A stretch of 64,000 nucleotides of DNA. Origin: Paenibacillus ihbetae (lineage in GTDB: Bacteria > Bacillota > Bacilli > Paenibacillales > Paenibacillaceae). The stretch covers positions 2,068,501 to 2,132,500 of the forward strand of contig NZ_CP016809.1 of the NCBI RefSeq assembly GCF_002741055.1, read 5' to 3'. The notes beneath the pieces are model-generated. The model saw only the letters and a program-made list of their open reading frames with translations. It was not told the DNA's origin and searched no databases. Of the stretch, positions 25,298-34,624 are shown in pieces (positions within the stretch are counted from its first letter, which is position 1; every line of letters begins with the position of its first letter). The position numbers and the translations under genes are program-made.

Positions 25298-27532
25298 TCA
25301 CGGTTTGGCAATCAGCTTGGCCGTCAGTTGTGTTCGATTGTGAATGTCCAGCTTCATAAAAATGGACTTTAAATGTTTCTTTACCGTGGATTCGCTAATG
25401 AGTAGCCTTGTAGCGACTTCAGCATTGGAATAACCAGCTGCCACTTCCTTAGCGACTTCATACTCCCGTTCACTGAGGATCCCGATTAAGTTCGGCTCGT
25501 ATCGTGGCGGAACCTCCGGGAGGCAGCCACTTATATCGAGTTCTATTCCTGACCGCCTAAATAGCTGTGTTAAGAAAGCAACAAGCTTCCCGTTCCGCGT
25601 ATCGAGGGCATAGGTCGGTGTGAGTGTTCGCCCGTCGTGATTGCGATGCGATGCCCCTTCCACAGGGAGAAATCCAAATGCGGTATAGGATTTGCGGCCG
25701 ATTTCACTGTCATAGGGCGTACAGATGGTAAGCCCTCCTCTGCACAAGTACGAATAAATGAGTCGAATGCCGGCCGTTCGAGCTTGTGGATTAAGGATGT
25801 CGGCAAAATCGAGCGAACGAATAAACCATCCGGCCGGCTGCTCTCGAGGAGCAGCCAGCATGTCTCGTTCCGTTTCTGTAAGCGTACTTAAATAGGGGCT
25901 GCTAAGGGGATCCTTTTCAAGCCACGCCAATGTCCCGGCATGGATGGGTATGCAAATCGCCAAACCGCAAGCTTGATCATTCGGGCCCCGCAGGAGCTTG
26001 ATCGACAACGGCTCCAGCCCATAAAGAGCTTCCAGATCGAGCGGAGCCGCATTGTAACGGACCATCTCTCTTGAATACTCAATTCGGAATCTAGCACCTG
26101 TCTCCGGATCAACCTCATATCCTGAAACAGGCTGCGTGCTGGTTTCCCTCCACTTCGCATAAGCAATAGCATCCCGAAGTGTTGTTTCCGTCACAGCTTC
26201 CCAGTAATAACTGTAATCGTCCTCATAAGATAAGGCGCGCAGAACGTCAATATCCACATAAGAGAGTAATTCGCTAACCTCCCATTCGATGTCGCTTCGA
26301 TCTTTGCTCTGTAGAATAGCCTTCGCATAATATTCTGCACACCTTGTTGTCAGCTCCCGATACCGCTTAGGCATCCTTTCCTTCAAACGGACATTCATTG
26401 ATTTGCGCATCAAATCATGCAGCTGCCACCCACGCTCGGTGCGTCTGACAAATGACAATGCAATCAGTCGGTCAAAAAAATAGCTGGGCACATCCTGCTT
26501 CATGACTGCGGAGAGCCTCTCTTGATCAAATACCCGCATAATGGATGCCGATTCAATAAAATAGATAAGTTCCCGATCTCGTACTTCCTGAAGCCACAAA
26601 GCAGCTAACTGCTCAAACCAGTCACCGCCTTCGAAAGACACTAAACTTTCTGCGAGATTGTTAGCAGCTGCAGCTAACGAAAGCGCAAGCGGATGGCCGT
26701 TTGTCCTGCGCCAAATTTGTTCGATTTGAAGCTCGTCCGTGATTCCGCACAAATTAAGATAGTTGAGGCAGTCCTTTCGATTAAGCTGCTGAAGCGGCAA
26801 TTGGTGGAGGCGCTCACGCCAGACCGGGGACCACAACCAGCTTCCGCGAAGAGGATACCGTCCCGCCGACAGCAAAAGCAGCCCTGAAGGAGCTGTGGGA
26901 ATAAAGCGGTCGCGAAGCCAGTTCTCCATATCTTGCATTTCTTCATAGGTATCGATCGCCAGCACGATCACACGTTCACCTGATTGCTGCGCAAGATGTT
27001 CGCAAAAGCGCTGTATCGGATCATATTCACTCTCTCCTGTAAAGCCGATCTGTGAAAGAAGCGCAGCACCAATTCCTTTCTCAGAATGGACAAAATCACG
27101 GCTGTCCAATTGAAGATAAACGGCACCATATTGCTGTGCTTTTTGTCGGCATAAACGTAGAAATGTACTTTTTCCCACGCCGGCGGTACCATATACATGA
27201 AACAATCCCGGCTCCTGATCCAGTTTTATTTGTGCAAGCTTGCTCTCAAATGCCATAAGCTCCTGCTCGCGGCCAACAATGAATTGGAGCTCGAGGTCAA
27301 TCAGGCTGTTAGCTTGATTCTTTAACAAACTATCACCAATCGCTTTCTTTGCCAGATCACAAGGCGCACTCGACGGCGCTTTGGTACGTAATATTATACC
27401 ATACATTTCATGTAAAAACTGGGAATTGAGGCGTATAAGGCTTACGCCAAAAGTAAGTCGGGGTGACAGATAAGCAGCATCGTGGTGATCTTCTTTCTGC
27501 TCCCGGTTCAAAGCCTCAAGTTCATCGGGCAA
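25298..27532 (-). CDS. STAND-type ATPase regulator with LuxR helix-turn-helix
   Basis: Up to 744 residues. A P-loop ATPase (VGREQELMAF, Walker A GTAGVGKST, Walker B-like VIVLAIDTYEEM) is followed by a winged-helix region (GHPLALSLAAA ... LHDLMRKSMNVRL). Residues about 480-650 look like a degenerate GNAT fold (IRLIYSYLCRGG ... SYTAFGFLPVEG). The C-terminal 65 residues are a LuxR domain (LSEREYEVAKEVAAGYSNAE, then STVKKHLKSIFMKL). An extended -10 element at 27393-27401 lies inside the longest frame, so the real start is probably downstream, before the conserved IVGREQE segment. Targets unknown; the divergent stalk-domain gene is a candidate. Confidence 0.8.
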   Translation of the reverse strand: MPDELEALNREQKEDHHDAAYLSPRLTFGVSLIRLNSQFLHEMYGIILRTKAPSSAPCDLAKKAIGDSLLKNQANSLIDLELQFIVGREQELMAFESKLAQIKLDQEPGLFHVYGTAGVGKSTFLRLCRQKAQQYGAVYLQLDSRDFVHSEKGIGAALLSQIGFTGESEYDPIQRFCEHLAQQSGERVIVLAIDTYEEMQDMENWLRDRFIPTAPSGLLLLSAGRYPLRGSWLWSPVWRERLHQLPLQQLNRKDCLNYLNLCGITDELQIEQIWRRTNGHPLALSLAAAANNLAESLVSFEGGDWFEQLAALWLQEVRDRELIYFIESASIMRVFDQERLSAVMKQDVPSYFFDRLIALSFVRRTERGWQLHDLMRKSMNVRLKERMPKRYRELTTRCAEYYAKAILQSKDRSDIEWEVSELLSYVDIDVLRALSYEDDYSYYWEAVTETTLRDAIAYAKWRETSTQPVSGYEVDPETGARFRIEYSREMVRYNAAPLDLEALYGLEPLSIKLLRGPNDQACGLAICIPIHAGTLAWLEKDPLSSPYLSTLTETERDMLAAPREQPAGWFIRSLDFADILNPQARTAGIRLIYSYLCRGGLTICTPYDSEIGRKSYTAFGFLPVEGASHRNHDGRTLTPTYALDTRNGKLVAFLTQLFRRSGIELDISGCLPEVPPRYEPNLIGILSEREYEVAKEVAAGYSNAEVATRLLISESTVKKHLKSIFMKLDIHNRTQLTAKLIAKP
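27393..27401 (-). promoter_or_regulatory. Extended -10 promoter of the STAND-LuxR gene
   Basis: The minus strand reads TGGTATAAT, an exact extended -10, with a weak CAGTTT at -35 distance. It would place the transcript start near 27386, inside the longest open frame. Confidence 0.5.
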
Positions 27533-27842
27533 GACCGCCCAGACATAATCCTTCTATCAGGAGTGGGGATTGTTCCATTACAAATGCCTCATATATGACA
27601 GACATTTCCTTAATTATTTTTGCATGTAGTCATTTCCAGTTCTTCCGCAGCCCTTCCAGCTTCATCGGCTACCCGAATCAGAACTGGAGGATGAAGTCTG
27701 GGAGGAATCAAACATATCACTTCTAGTGATGTGGTTTAGAGGACCCAGCCCAAAGCGAGCGACCTTCAATGAATAAAGTCCTTGCAACTTTCCATCTTTT
27801 TTTACGTCAAAAAGGATGAACACCATATTTTGGAGGGAAATC
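27533..27842. other. Divergent intergenic region
   Basis: 310 bases between the STAND regulator and the stalk-domain gene. It holds a palindrome ATCACT-TCT-AGTGAT at 27716-27730 that could be an operator. No gene is supported. Confidence 0.4.
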
Positions 27843-28763
27843 ATGAAAAAAATATCGCGAATTTCAATCGCCCTGCTATGCGCTGCGGCTCTAATTGTCC
27901 CAAACCACAACATATCTTCAGCAGCTTCAAAACAGGAACCACATGTAATCATCAACAACACAAGTCTATCCTCTGAAGATATACTTTTAAAAAACAACCA
28001 AGTATTTATTACCTTAACGGGAGCCAAGACTCTAGACGATTTAACGTTTAAGTGGAACAATAAGACAAAGCAAGTAACCGTCCAAGGAAAAGAGACTCAT
28101 TTAATCCTCACGATCAATAAAACAACTGCACAAAAGAATAGTAAACCCGTAAAACTTAGCTCCGCGCCGTTCATCTATAAAGGCAAAACCATGATTCCTT
28201 TGCGCTTTGTTACAGAAGCAATGAGCAGCTCCGTAACCTGGAATCAGTCGACCCAAACCGCATTCATTACAAAAGCAAGTTCAAAACTGACCAAGGATTA
28301 TAAAAGCGACGAGCTTCATACTGCAAGAAATGCAGCGATAAATTTGCCAAAGGTTTCCCAACTACCGAAAGAATTTGAGCCGACATTGGATACGTTAAGT
28401 CTTCAATATTATTTTCCTGAACGGGAATCAGGCCAGTTCATCGAAGTAAATAATAACGTCGTTAGTTACTATAAAATTTCTAACCATATCGCTTATCTGA
28501 AATGGCAGGGCCTCCTAGGTGATAAACCAGGCACGGCAAACGACCTTTATTTTATTAATCGCATGTTGACAGATGAAGCTGGAACACTTCCGTCATTTAA
28601 GGATACAACCTTTGCAAGCTTCCGTTGGATGCCTCATATCGGGGCTACGGGCTATAGCCTTATTAACAACCAAAACTGGAATAAGGTCACCTATAAAGAT
28701 CAGGAACTTGAGCAAAATCAAATGAAAGAAAATTATATTATCGTGGACATTCCCGAAGAATAG
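27843..28763 (+). CDS. Secreted protein with copper amine oxidase N-terminal (stalk) domain
   Basis: The start at 27843 follows TGGAGGG and gives a Sec signal peptide (MKKISRISIALLCAAALIV). Residues about 90-150 show the stalk-domain pattern SAPFIYKGKTMIPLRFVTEAM followed by SVTWNQSTQTAFI. The rest (about 150-306) is not recognised. In Paenibacillus such domains occur on many cell-surface proteins without amine oxidase activity. It stands alone, divergent from the STAND regulator. Confidence 0.85.
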   Translation: MKKISRISIALLCAAALIVPNHNISSAASKQEPHVIINNTSLSSEDILLKNNQVFITLTGAKTLDDLTFKWNNKTKQVTVQGKETHLILTINKTTAQKNSKPVKLSSAPFIYKGKTMIPLRFVTEAMSSSVTWNQSTQTAFITKASSKLTKDYKSDELHTARNAAINLPKVSQLPKEFEPTLDTLSLQYYFPERESGQFIEVNNNVVSYYKISNHIAYLKWQGLLGDKPGTANDLYFINRMLTDEAGTLPSFKDTTFASFRWMPHIGATGYSLINNQNWNKVTYKDQELEQNQMKENYIIVDIPEE

Positions 28764-28795
28764 GCCAGCTTCGTCTCCAAACGAAATGTAGTCAT

Positions 28796-28846
28796 AAAAA
28801 AAGCTGCACCTCCGTTGTTAGTTCTGTCTAACAATAGGGGTGCAGT
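28796..28846 (-). terminator. Terminator between convergent genes
   Basis: A long stem (GCTGCACC...GGTGCAGT with GTTAG/CTAAC inside) ends on the minus strand with seven T residues, suiting the acetyltransferase gene ending at 28927. The plus-strand tail is poor, though the stem may also stop the stalk-domain transcript. Confidence 0.75.
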
Positions 28847-28926
28847 TCCATTATCACTCACGTATGTTTCTGATGCTCACTCTATGGGGTGCTCTCGCCA
28901 AGTTGGGGAGAGGCCTTGCTCCGCAT

Positions 28927-29520
28927 TTACTTGAACGCTTGCCCGATTTGCCCGATTTTTCTTTTCATAAATATGGCCACTTCCCCATCTACAACATCAT
29001 CATTGGTGTAATAGGATAAATCAATGCCTTCAATTTCAAATCCACATTTTCTGTAAAATCTTATAGCATTTACGTTCGTGTTTTGCGTTTCCAGGTTTAT
29101 TGCTCGTATTCCGTTTCCTTCTGCAAGACGAACTAATTCATCGATCAATTGTTTGCCAACATGCATTCTTCTATAGTCTTCCGAGACTTGGAAATGCCAA
29201 ATCAAAACGGTATTATTCCACTTTATTTCCTCAGCGATGACAACCCCGATTAATCGAGTACCTATGTATGCTCCTAGTGAATATCCCATGGGAGCGATCT
29301 TGCTGTAAAGCTCCAAATCGTCTTCACTATCTGTATATTCTTTATGATACGGTGCTTCAAGCTCTACTAATTGAATGTCGATCGTGGTTCTTTCTTCATT
29401 TTCAATTTTTGTCACCTTGTACTTGGCGTTTGAGGAATATCCGCACTCCCCAAGTTCATGTTGTTCTTCATCCGTGAACCTATGAATCGGTTTAATGCGT
29501 ATAGCTTCTATAGGAATCAC
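28927..29520 (-). CDS. GNAT acetyltransferase, streptothricin-acetyltransferase-like
   Basis: A 197-residue acetyltransferase. The CoA loop is VSEDYRRMHVGKQLIDELV, and the C-terminal signature INLETQNTNVNAIRFYRKCG followed by FEIEGIDLSYY closely resembles the streptothricin N-acetyltransferases (SatA/YyaR group). It may acetylate streptothricin-like or other beta-lysine-type amines; activity is not proven by sequence. It has its own terminator. Confidence 0.75.
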   Translation of the reverse strand: MIPIEAIRIKPIHRFTDEEQHELGECGYSSNAKYKVTKIENEERTTIDIQLVELEAPYHKEYTDSEDDLELYSKIAPMGYSLGAYIGTRLIGVVIAEEIKWNNTVLIWHFQVSEDYRRMHVGKQLIDELVRLAEGNGIRAINLETQNTNVNAIRFYRKCGFEIEGIDLSYYTNDDVVDGEVAIFMKRKIGQIGQAFK

Positions 29521-29615
29521 CCTTTAAAAATAATTTGACCGTCACGCTGCCTAAAGCCATGTGGGAAATCATGTACCGGCTTACGATACGTTAGTCCTTG
29601 CGGTGCGGATGTGTC

Positions 29616-30125
29616 CTAGCTTTTGATAAAAACAATCTTCACGCCTACCACCTGATCCTCTGCATTAACCGCCTTATATACGCCGTACGCCCCGTCGCCT
29701 ATGCCGGTACGCGAGACAACGCCTCCCTCGAGAACCCCCGCCTCTTCCCCGCTTTCGGTGATATCACAGCAGGCATAATACCATGCCGTATCCGTGCTCT
29801 CTGATACTTCTTTCGCATCCGGAATCCGGTATTTGTGAATATCAAAAATCCCAGCCTGTCCGCTGTCCACCCCCGCCACGAAAGGACACTTGATCCACTC
29901 CAGAAAGGCCCCTTGTTCCGCAACGGATCGATGGTATGCCGTCAGCCTGGCGTTGGCTTCACCCCAGTCGGGGATCTCCGCCTTCTCCACTTCCGAGACC
30001 CACGTTCCGTTCAATGCAGGCTCCACTACCCCCATAATGACGATGCTCGTATCTAATTCGTAACACGGATCCGCAACTACCAATTGTCCGGAAGTTACTT
30101 CGAAATTACCCAGTTGAATGATCAA
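29616..30125 (-). CDS. DUF4241 family protein
   Basis: A 169-residue protein beginning IIQLGNFEVTSGQLVVADPCYE with later DGAYGVYKAVNAEDQVVGVKIVF, the two ends of the DUF4241 pattern. Function unknown; relatives are sometimes found near immunity genes of toxin systems, but this one stands apart. Confidence 0.7.
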   Translation of the reverse strand: MIIQLGNFEVTSGQLVVADPCYELDTSIVIMGVVEPALNGTWVSEVEKAEIPDWGEANARLTAYHRSVAEQGAFLEWIKCPFVAGVDSGQAGIFDIHKYRIPDAKEVSESTDTAWYYACCDITESGEEAGVLEGGVVSRTGIGDGAYGVYKAVNAEDQVVGVKIVFIKS

Positions 30126-30279
30126 TGAGGATACCTCCCATAACCGCTTGGATTTACATCTATTCTATCATGGGTGCAGAGGAATGTTTAATGAGACACC
30201 AGGATGGTTATCCATCAGAACAGGCGTACTACAATCGCAAAGATTCGACATATGTCTACATCTATTCGCCTTTGGGGTA

Positions 30280-30308
30280 TGGACGAATCCTTTTTGAAGG
30301 TCTATAAT
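30280..30308 (+). promoter_or_regulatory. Candidate sigma-A promoter of guaD
   Basis: TGGACG (four of six matches to TTGACA), a 17-base spacer and a perfect TATAAT, about 40 bases before the start codon. Confidence 0.5.
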
Positions 30309-30324
30309 AACAAACAAATTCCAA

Positions 30325-30337
30325 AAAACGAACATTA
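30325..30337 (+). promoter_or_regulatory. Possible PurBox (PurR site) before guaD
   Basis: AAAAACGAACATT fits the PurBox core CGAAC with A/T flanks (established for Bacillus PurR). It lies just after the predicted transcription start. The usual second, inverted box was not found, so this is tentative. Confidence 0.35.
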
Positions 30338-30348
30338 AGGCGGTATCC

Positions 30349-31713
30349 ATGAGTAAATATATGCAATTATTTCAAGGCACGTCTTTTTCAAGCAAATCGC
30401 CCACAGAAATTCAAGTATTACGGGACCATCTGTACTGCATCAATGCCGACGGCATGATTGAGCGAATCGTCGCCCCCGAGGACGCTGATTACGCGTCCTT
30501 GCTGGATGCCTATCAAGGTACGGACAAGTTTCATCGGTTAGAGGCGGGGCAGTATTTCTTGCCTGGTTTTGTCGACTTGCATGTGCATGCGCCGCAGTGG
30601 GCCCAGTCCGGAACCGCATTGGACATCCCGCTCTACGACTGGTTAAATACGTACACCTTCCCGCTGGAATCGAAATTTTCCGATCTTGAATTTGCGCGCA
30701 AGGTTTACGATGACGTGGTCAGCACCTTACTGGCCAACGGAACGACAACGGCTCTTTATTTTGCAACGGTGCATAAGGAAGCCAGCTTGCTGTTAGCCCA
30801 AATCTGTGCAAGCAAAGGCCAGCGCGGACTGGTTGGCAAAGTCGTCATGGACGATCCCGAGCAGAATCCGGAATACTACCGCGATAAGGACACATCCACC
30901 GCACTTGCGGATACGGAAGAATTTATTATCGCTGTACAGGAATTAGCCAAGACTACAAAACAAGGCGTCTATCCCGTCGTCACTCCACGATTCATTCCAA
31001 GCTGCACCGATGAGGGGCTGAAAGGCTTAGGCGAGCTGGCTGCCAAATATGACACCTATGTCCAATCCCACTGCAGCGAAAGCGATTGGGCGCATGGATA
31101 TGTCAAGAATCGATTCGACAAGAACGATGCCTTTGCGTTGCATGATTTTGGCCTGCTGCGGGATAAATCCGTTATGGCGCATTGCAATTTTCTGGAGGAT
31201 CAGGATGTGGAGTTATTTGCGGACACCGGCACCGCGATTGCCCATTGTCCGATATCCAACGCGTATTTCGCCAATAGCGTCATCCCGGTCGCCCGTTTCC
31301 ATGCCAAAAATGTCGAGATCGGCCTAGGCTCGGATATCTCCGGCGGCTTCTCGCCAAGCCTTTTCGATAATATTCGACAAGCAGTCATTTCTTCGCGGAT
31401 GCTGGAGGATGGCGTTAACCCTTCCCTCCCTGCTGAAGATCGCGGCGTACCCGATTCGCGCATTACGATCCACCAGGCATTCTATCTGGCAACCGCCGGA
31501 GGCGGGGATAGTCTGAGCTTGCCGATCGGTCGTATCCAGGAAGGCTATGCATGGGATGTGCAGGTGATCGATACGAGCATTCCATCCGCCAAGCTGCCGA
31601 TTTTCGATGAGCATGAGGATATGCACGATATTTTTCAGAAAATCATGTATCTGGCAAGACCTGAGCATATCCGCGAGGTGTGGGTGCAAGGGGACAAGGT
31701 TCATTCGCGTTAA
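30349..31713 (+). CDS. guaD: Guanine deaminase
   Basis: A 454-residue amidohydrolase that converts guanine to xanthine and ammonia. It has the metal site PGFVDLHVHAPQW typical of guanine deaminases, the substrate loop VVTPRFIPSCTDEGL, a histidine in QSHCSESDW, a second in MAHCNFLED and the Asp in GLGSDISGG. AAGGCGG precedes the ATG. The purine permease gene follows 43 bases later in the same direction, giving a purine salvage/nitrogen unit. Confidence 0.93.
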   Translation: MSKYMQLFQGTSFSSKSPTEIQVLRDHLYCINADGMIERIVAPEDADYASLLDAYQGTDKFHRLEAGQYFLPGFVDLHVHAPQWAQSGTALDIPLYDWLNTYTFPLESKFSDLEFARKVYDDVVSTLLANGTTTALYFATVHKEASLLLAQICASKGQRGLVGKVVMDDPEQNPEYYRDKDTSTALADTEEFIIAVQELAKTTKQGVYPVVTPRFIPSCTDEGLKGLGELAAKYDTYVQSHCSESDWAHGYVKNRFDKNDAFALHDFGLLRDKSVMAHCNFLEDQDVELFADTGTAIAHCPISNAYFANSVIPVARFHAKNVEIGLGSDISGGFSPSLFDNIRQAVISSRMLEDGVNPSLPAEDRGVPDSRITIHQAFYLATAGGGDSLSLPIGRIQEGYAWDVQVIDTSIPSAKLPIFDEHEDMHDIFQKIMYLARPEHIREVWVQGDKVHSR

Positions 31714-31756
31714 GCCTATATACCAATTAAACTAAACATTCGAGGTGTCCATCGGA

Positions 31757-33109
31757 GTGAAAACACAAGCAGACAAGCAAAATGACGCACAAACGAATTC
31801 ACAGCAATTAACGGTTCCGCCCGACGGTAAAATTTCCTTCGGGAAATCCGCCATTCTCGGTTTGCAGCATGTCGTCGCGATGGACGTCTATGTCGTTCCG
31901 TTCCTGATTGCCATGTTAATCGGCTTAGCGCCCAATCAGTCCAGCGCATTAATTCAATCCACGTTTATCGCGGCCGGGCTAGCCACGATCGTGCAGACAT
32001 ACTTCTGCATGAAGCTGCCGATGGCGCAGGGTCCTTCCTATGTTCCGCTCGGCGCGATTGTCGCCATTTATGCCGCCAGCGGCGGCGGGGAGACGGGCTG
32101 GGGCTCCGTGCTGGGTGCCAGCTTGGTCGGTGCGGTTCTCGTGGTGATCTTGGGATATACGGGAATCTTCAATAAAATCGTGAAATCCTTCATCCCGCCG
32201 ATTGTAGGGGGCACGATTATTTTCATTGTCGGTCTATCGTTACTGCCGGTTGCCATCCGCGACAATATCTATGGCGCCACGGACGCTGCCATCAATCAGA
32301 ACGTGCTGCTGGCGCTGATCTCAGCCGCTGCACTCCTTCTATTCGTGGCCCTCGGTTCGTTGTTCCGAGCGAAAGGGGCAATTTTCCGAGTTACATCCGT
32401 CATGATCGCATTAATCATCGGATGCTTCTCGGCCAACTTTATGGGTGTCCTGGATTTCAGCCCAGTTGCAAGCGCCAAGTGGTTCAGCATGCCGCAGCTG
32501 CCGTTTAAGGACTTTGGCTTCTCATTTGATCTCTCGGCGATCATCACCATGGTCATCATTTATCTCGTGCTGTTGGCGGAAACGACAGGGACATGGTTTG
32601 CCATCAGCAACGTCATTGATAAACCGTTAACGGATAAGAACATTAACCGCGGGGTTATTGGCGAAGGGATTAGCTGTCTGATCGCTTCCGTGCTCGGTTC
32701 AACGCCGGTTACCGGCTATTCCACCAACGCAGGCATTATTTCCATCACGGGCGTAGCCAGTCGCCGGGTCTTCCTTGCGGTAGGCGGATGGTTCGTCCTG
32801 TTCGGCTGCTCCGGTAAATTGGCTGCGCTGATCTCCTCGATTCCTACAGCTGTCATCGGCGGCGTATTCGCGATCGTCTGCGGCATCATCTCGATTAACG
32901 GAATCCAGGTCGTGAAGAACGTAACCATTCGTGAAAAGGAAATGTACATTATCGCCATCCCGATGATTCTGACGTTGGCGCTAGTGCTCATTCCTAAAGA
33001 TTTCTTATATACGCTTCCTACGTTCGTGCAGTATCTACTGGGCTCCCCAATTCTGGCTGCTTCCCTTGCAGCAATTGTGTTGAACAAGTTACTGCCGAGC
33101 GCTAAATAA
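31757..33109 (+). CDS. NCS2 family purine (xanthine/uric acid type) permease
   Basis: About 450 residues with some 13-14 membrane segments. The NCS2 signature region is visible as GLQHVVAMDVYVVPFL near the N-terminus, and as LLAETTGTWFAISNVI and STPVTGYSTNAGIISITGVA in the second half. GTG 31757 is preferred because GAGGTG lies 9 bases upstream; a GTG at 31745 overlaps that site. Encoded with guanine deaminase, so it probably imports guanine, xanthine or a related purine. Confidence 0.88.
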   Translation: MKTQADKQNDAQTNSQQLTVPPDGKISFGKSAILGLQHVVAMDVYVVPFLIAMLIGLAPNQSSALIQSTFIAAGLATIVQTYFCMKLPMAQGPSYVPLGAIVAIYAASGGGETGWGSVLGASLVGAVLVVILGYTGIFNKIVKSFIPPIVGGTIIFIVGLSLLPVAIRDNIYGATDAAINQNVLLALISAAALLLFVALGSLFRAKGAIFRVTSVMIALIIGCFSANFMGVLDFSPVASAKWFSMPQLPFKDFGFSFDLSAIITMVIIYLVLLAETTGTWFAISNVIDKPLTDKNINRGVIGEGISCLIASVLGSTPVTGYSTNAGIISITGVASRRVFLAVGGWFVLFGCSGKLAALISSIPTAVIGGVFAIVCGIISINGIQVVKNVTIREKEMYIIAIPMILTLALVLIPKDFLYTLPTFVQYLLGSPILAASLAAIVLNKLLPSAK

Positions 33110-33167
33110 GAAGTAAGTTGTAATGCGAAGCACAACGAGCGGATTATATGAAGGCTAAACAAGGCTG

Positions 33168-33213
33168 CCCCCAAAGAGACTGCGTTCATCGCAGACTTTG
33201 GGGGTGTTTTTTT
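33168..33213 (+). terminator. Strong terminator of the guaD-permease unit
   Basis: CCCCCAAAG/CTTTGGGGG enclosing CTGCG/CGCAG, followed by TGTTTTTTT. Confidence 0.92.
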
Positions 33214-33369
33214 ATAGTAAAGGGATATGACACTTCGTTACACACAAAGTCAAGGAGCTTAGAAGATGCTTGCTATTTATTAGGTGATTGCAGATGTTTT
33301 ATACTTCGGCATATGGGGCTGGGCAATTCAAAAAGAAAATAAGACCCTGCAACATAAGCGCAGACCTGT

Positions 33370-33933
33370 CTATTTCATTTCAATTAGTCTTTGTATCCAT
33401 GTAATCGTAATTTCATCTTGTTCCTCTGGATTCATATCTGCAGGAAACTGTAAATATTGTTCTTCCTCTGGGAGCTTATGCAGTTGGCTCTGAATCGTAG
33501 CATCAGCCGTGCTGTCATTGTAATATTCCGGGAAGCGAAATTCTTGTCCTTGAAGTGACCGATAAACATGAAAACTGTACTTAATCCCATTCACTTCGCA
33601 AAAGGCATGTCCTTGAGCTTTCGGATCACACCAGACATGCGTACCCTTCAATTTTTGCAAGGAGAGCATAAACCCATTCTTCTGCGTTTCCGTTAAATGA
33701 AAATCATCCAAATAATACTTCATTGACACACGATTAAAATTCGTATCGATAATCTGGTAGTTCAAAATCAACTCAGCGCCTCTTTTAAGAACGGGATTGA
33801 AATAATCCTCCTGAATCCTCCCCTTATACTTAAACAGTCGGCTCTGGACCAAGTAGTCGATATTGCTATGGTCTAAATTCCGACCAAATGTTAATAAAAA
33901 TCTTCTCTTTTCCACTTTTATTCCGAACCCCAT
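33370..33933 (-). CDS. Hypothetical protein
   Basis: A 187-residue soluble protein with no family I recognise. It has beta-rich stretches (KRGAELILNYQIIDTNFNRV, GIKYSFHVYRSL) and an acidic C-terminal region ending EEQDEITITWIQRLIEMK. An AGGA-type site lies before the ATG. It is a single gene between two terminators. Confidence 0.65.
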   Translation of the reverse strand: MGFGIKVEKRRFLLTFGRNLDHSNIDYLVQSRLFKYKGRIQEDYFNPVLKRGAELILNYQIIDTNFNRVSMKYYLDDFHLTETQKNGFMLSLQKLKGTHVWCDPKAQGHAFCEVNGIKYSFHVYRSLQGQEFRFPEYYNDSTADATIQSQLHKLPEEEQYLQFPADMNPEEQDEITITWIQRLIEMK

Positions 33934-33977
33934 TTCTAATTCCTGGTTCTATCCTCGGCCCATGCTGGGCGTAGCAT

Positions 33978-34018
33978 CAAAAAAAGCAGTCCACGACTGA
34001 AAGACAGTTTGGACTGCT
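33978..34018 (-). terminator. Terminator of the MmcQ/YjbR-type gene
   Basis: AGCAGTCC/GGACTGCT with an inner CAGT/ACTG stem and a minus-strand run of seven T. Confidence 0.85.
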
Positions 34019-34124
34019 AAAGAACGTCTTCCACTCGGCGGACTTGCGAGACGGATCATTCACCGTGATGTCTCTGTAATGGCAAATTTAAGGCGCTGGC
34101 TAAACGCTTTTGCAACACGCAGCA

Positions 34125-34538
34125 CTAAGATTCCGTTCCGAACCTCCAACTAGGGCTGTACCCATCCAGAAGCTTCTTTGGTGCACAGGATCTCCACGCT
34201 CGTTCGAGATGCTCCAGCAGTTCCTTCGGGTCGACGGCCGAAAGGCGCACAAGCACATACGGAGCGTTGCGGTAATGATCCGTGATGTAATAGACATCGG
34301 GATCGAACTGCGTCAAGAAGTCCCGAGTTTCGTAGTCCATTCTTAGTACGAGGGTAACTCCATCTTCATGCAGACGCGCCAATAGCTTTCCTTTGATGCG
34401 ATATGCAGGGGTTCCGTAAGAGGTCCCCTCTTCCACGGACGGCAAGGATAGAGCAAGATTTCGAACCATATGAAGATGGTCGGACGGCCCCAATCGTTTT
34501 CGCCTCCCTATCGTATAGGTATGAAATACCATGATCAC
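34125..34538 (-). CDS. MmcQ/YjbR family protein
   Basis: About 137 residues (an internal ATG at 34469, starting MVRNLALSLPSVEEGTSYGT, is also possible). The pattern ALSLPSVEEGTSYGTPAYRI, then MDYETRDFLTQFDPDVYYIT and VLVRLSAVDPKELLEHLERA fits the MmcQ/YjbR (CyaY-like fold) family. Members may bind DNA but the role is not settled. A short near-copy of part of this gene lies at 37051-37090. Confidence 0.82.
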   Translation of the reverse strand: MIMVFHTYTIGRRKRLGPSDHLHMVRNLALSLPSVEEGTSYGTPAYRIKGKLLARLHEDGVTLVLRMDYETRDFLTQFDPDVYYITDHYRNAPYVLVRLSAVDPKELLEHLERAWRSCAPKKLLDGYSPSWRFGTES

Positions 34539-34624
34539 GTCTTCCTCAACTCATAATTCCAAAATATTGTCCTAATTGTATAATAATTCAAATGAAATGA
34601 CAAACAATCGAACACAGATATCGT

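Noticed and set aside
30125..30307. A 60-codon plus-strand frame before guaD
   Set aside because: No ribosome binding site and no recognisable features; it overlaps the guaD promoter.
30126..30348. Purine riboswitch upstream of guaD
   Set aside because: The conserved junction and loop sequences of the purine aptamer are absent.
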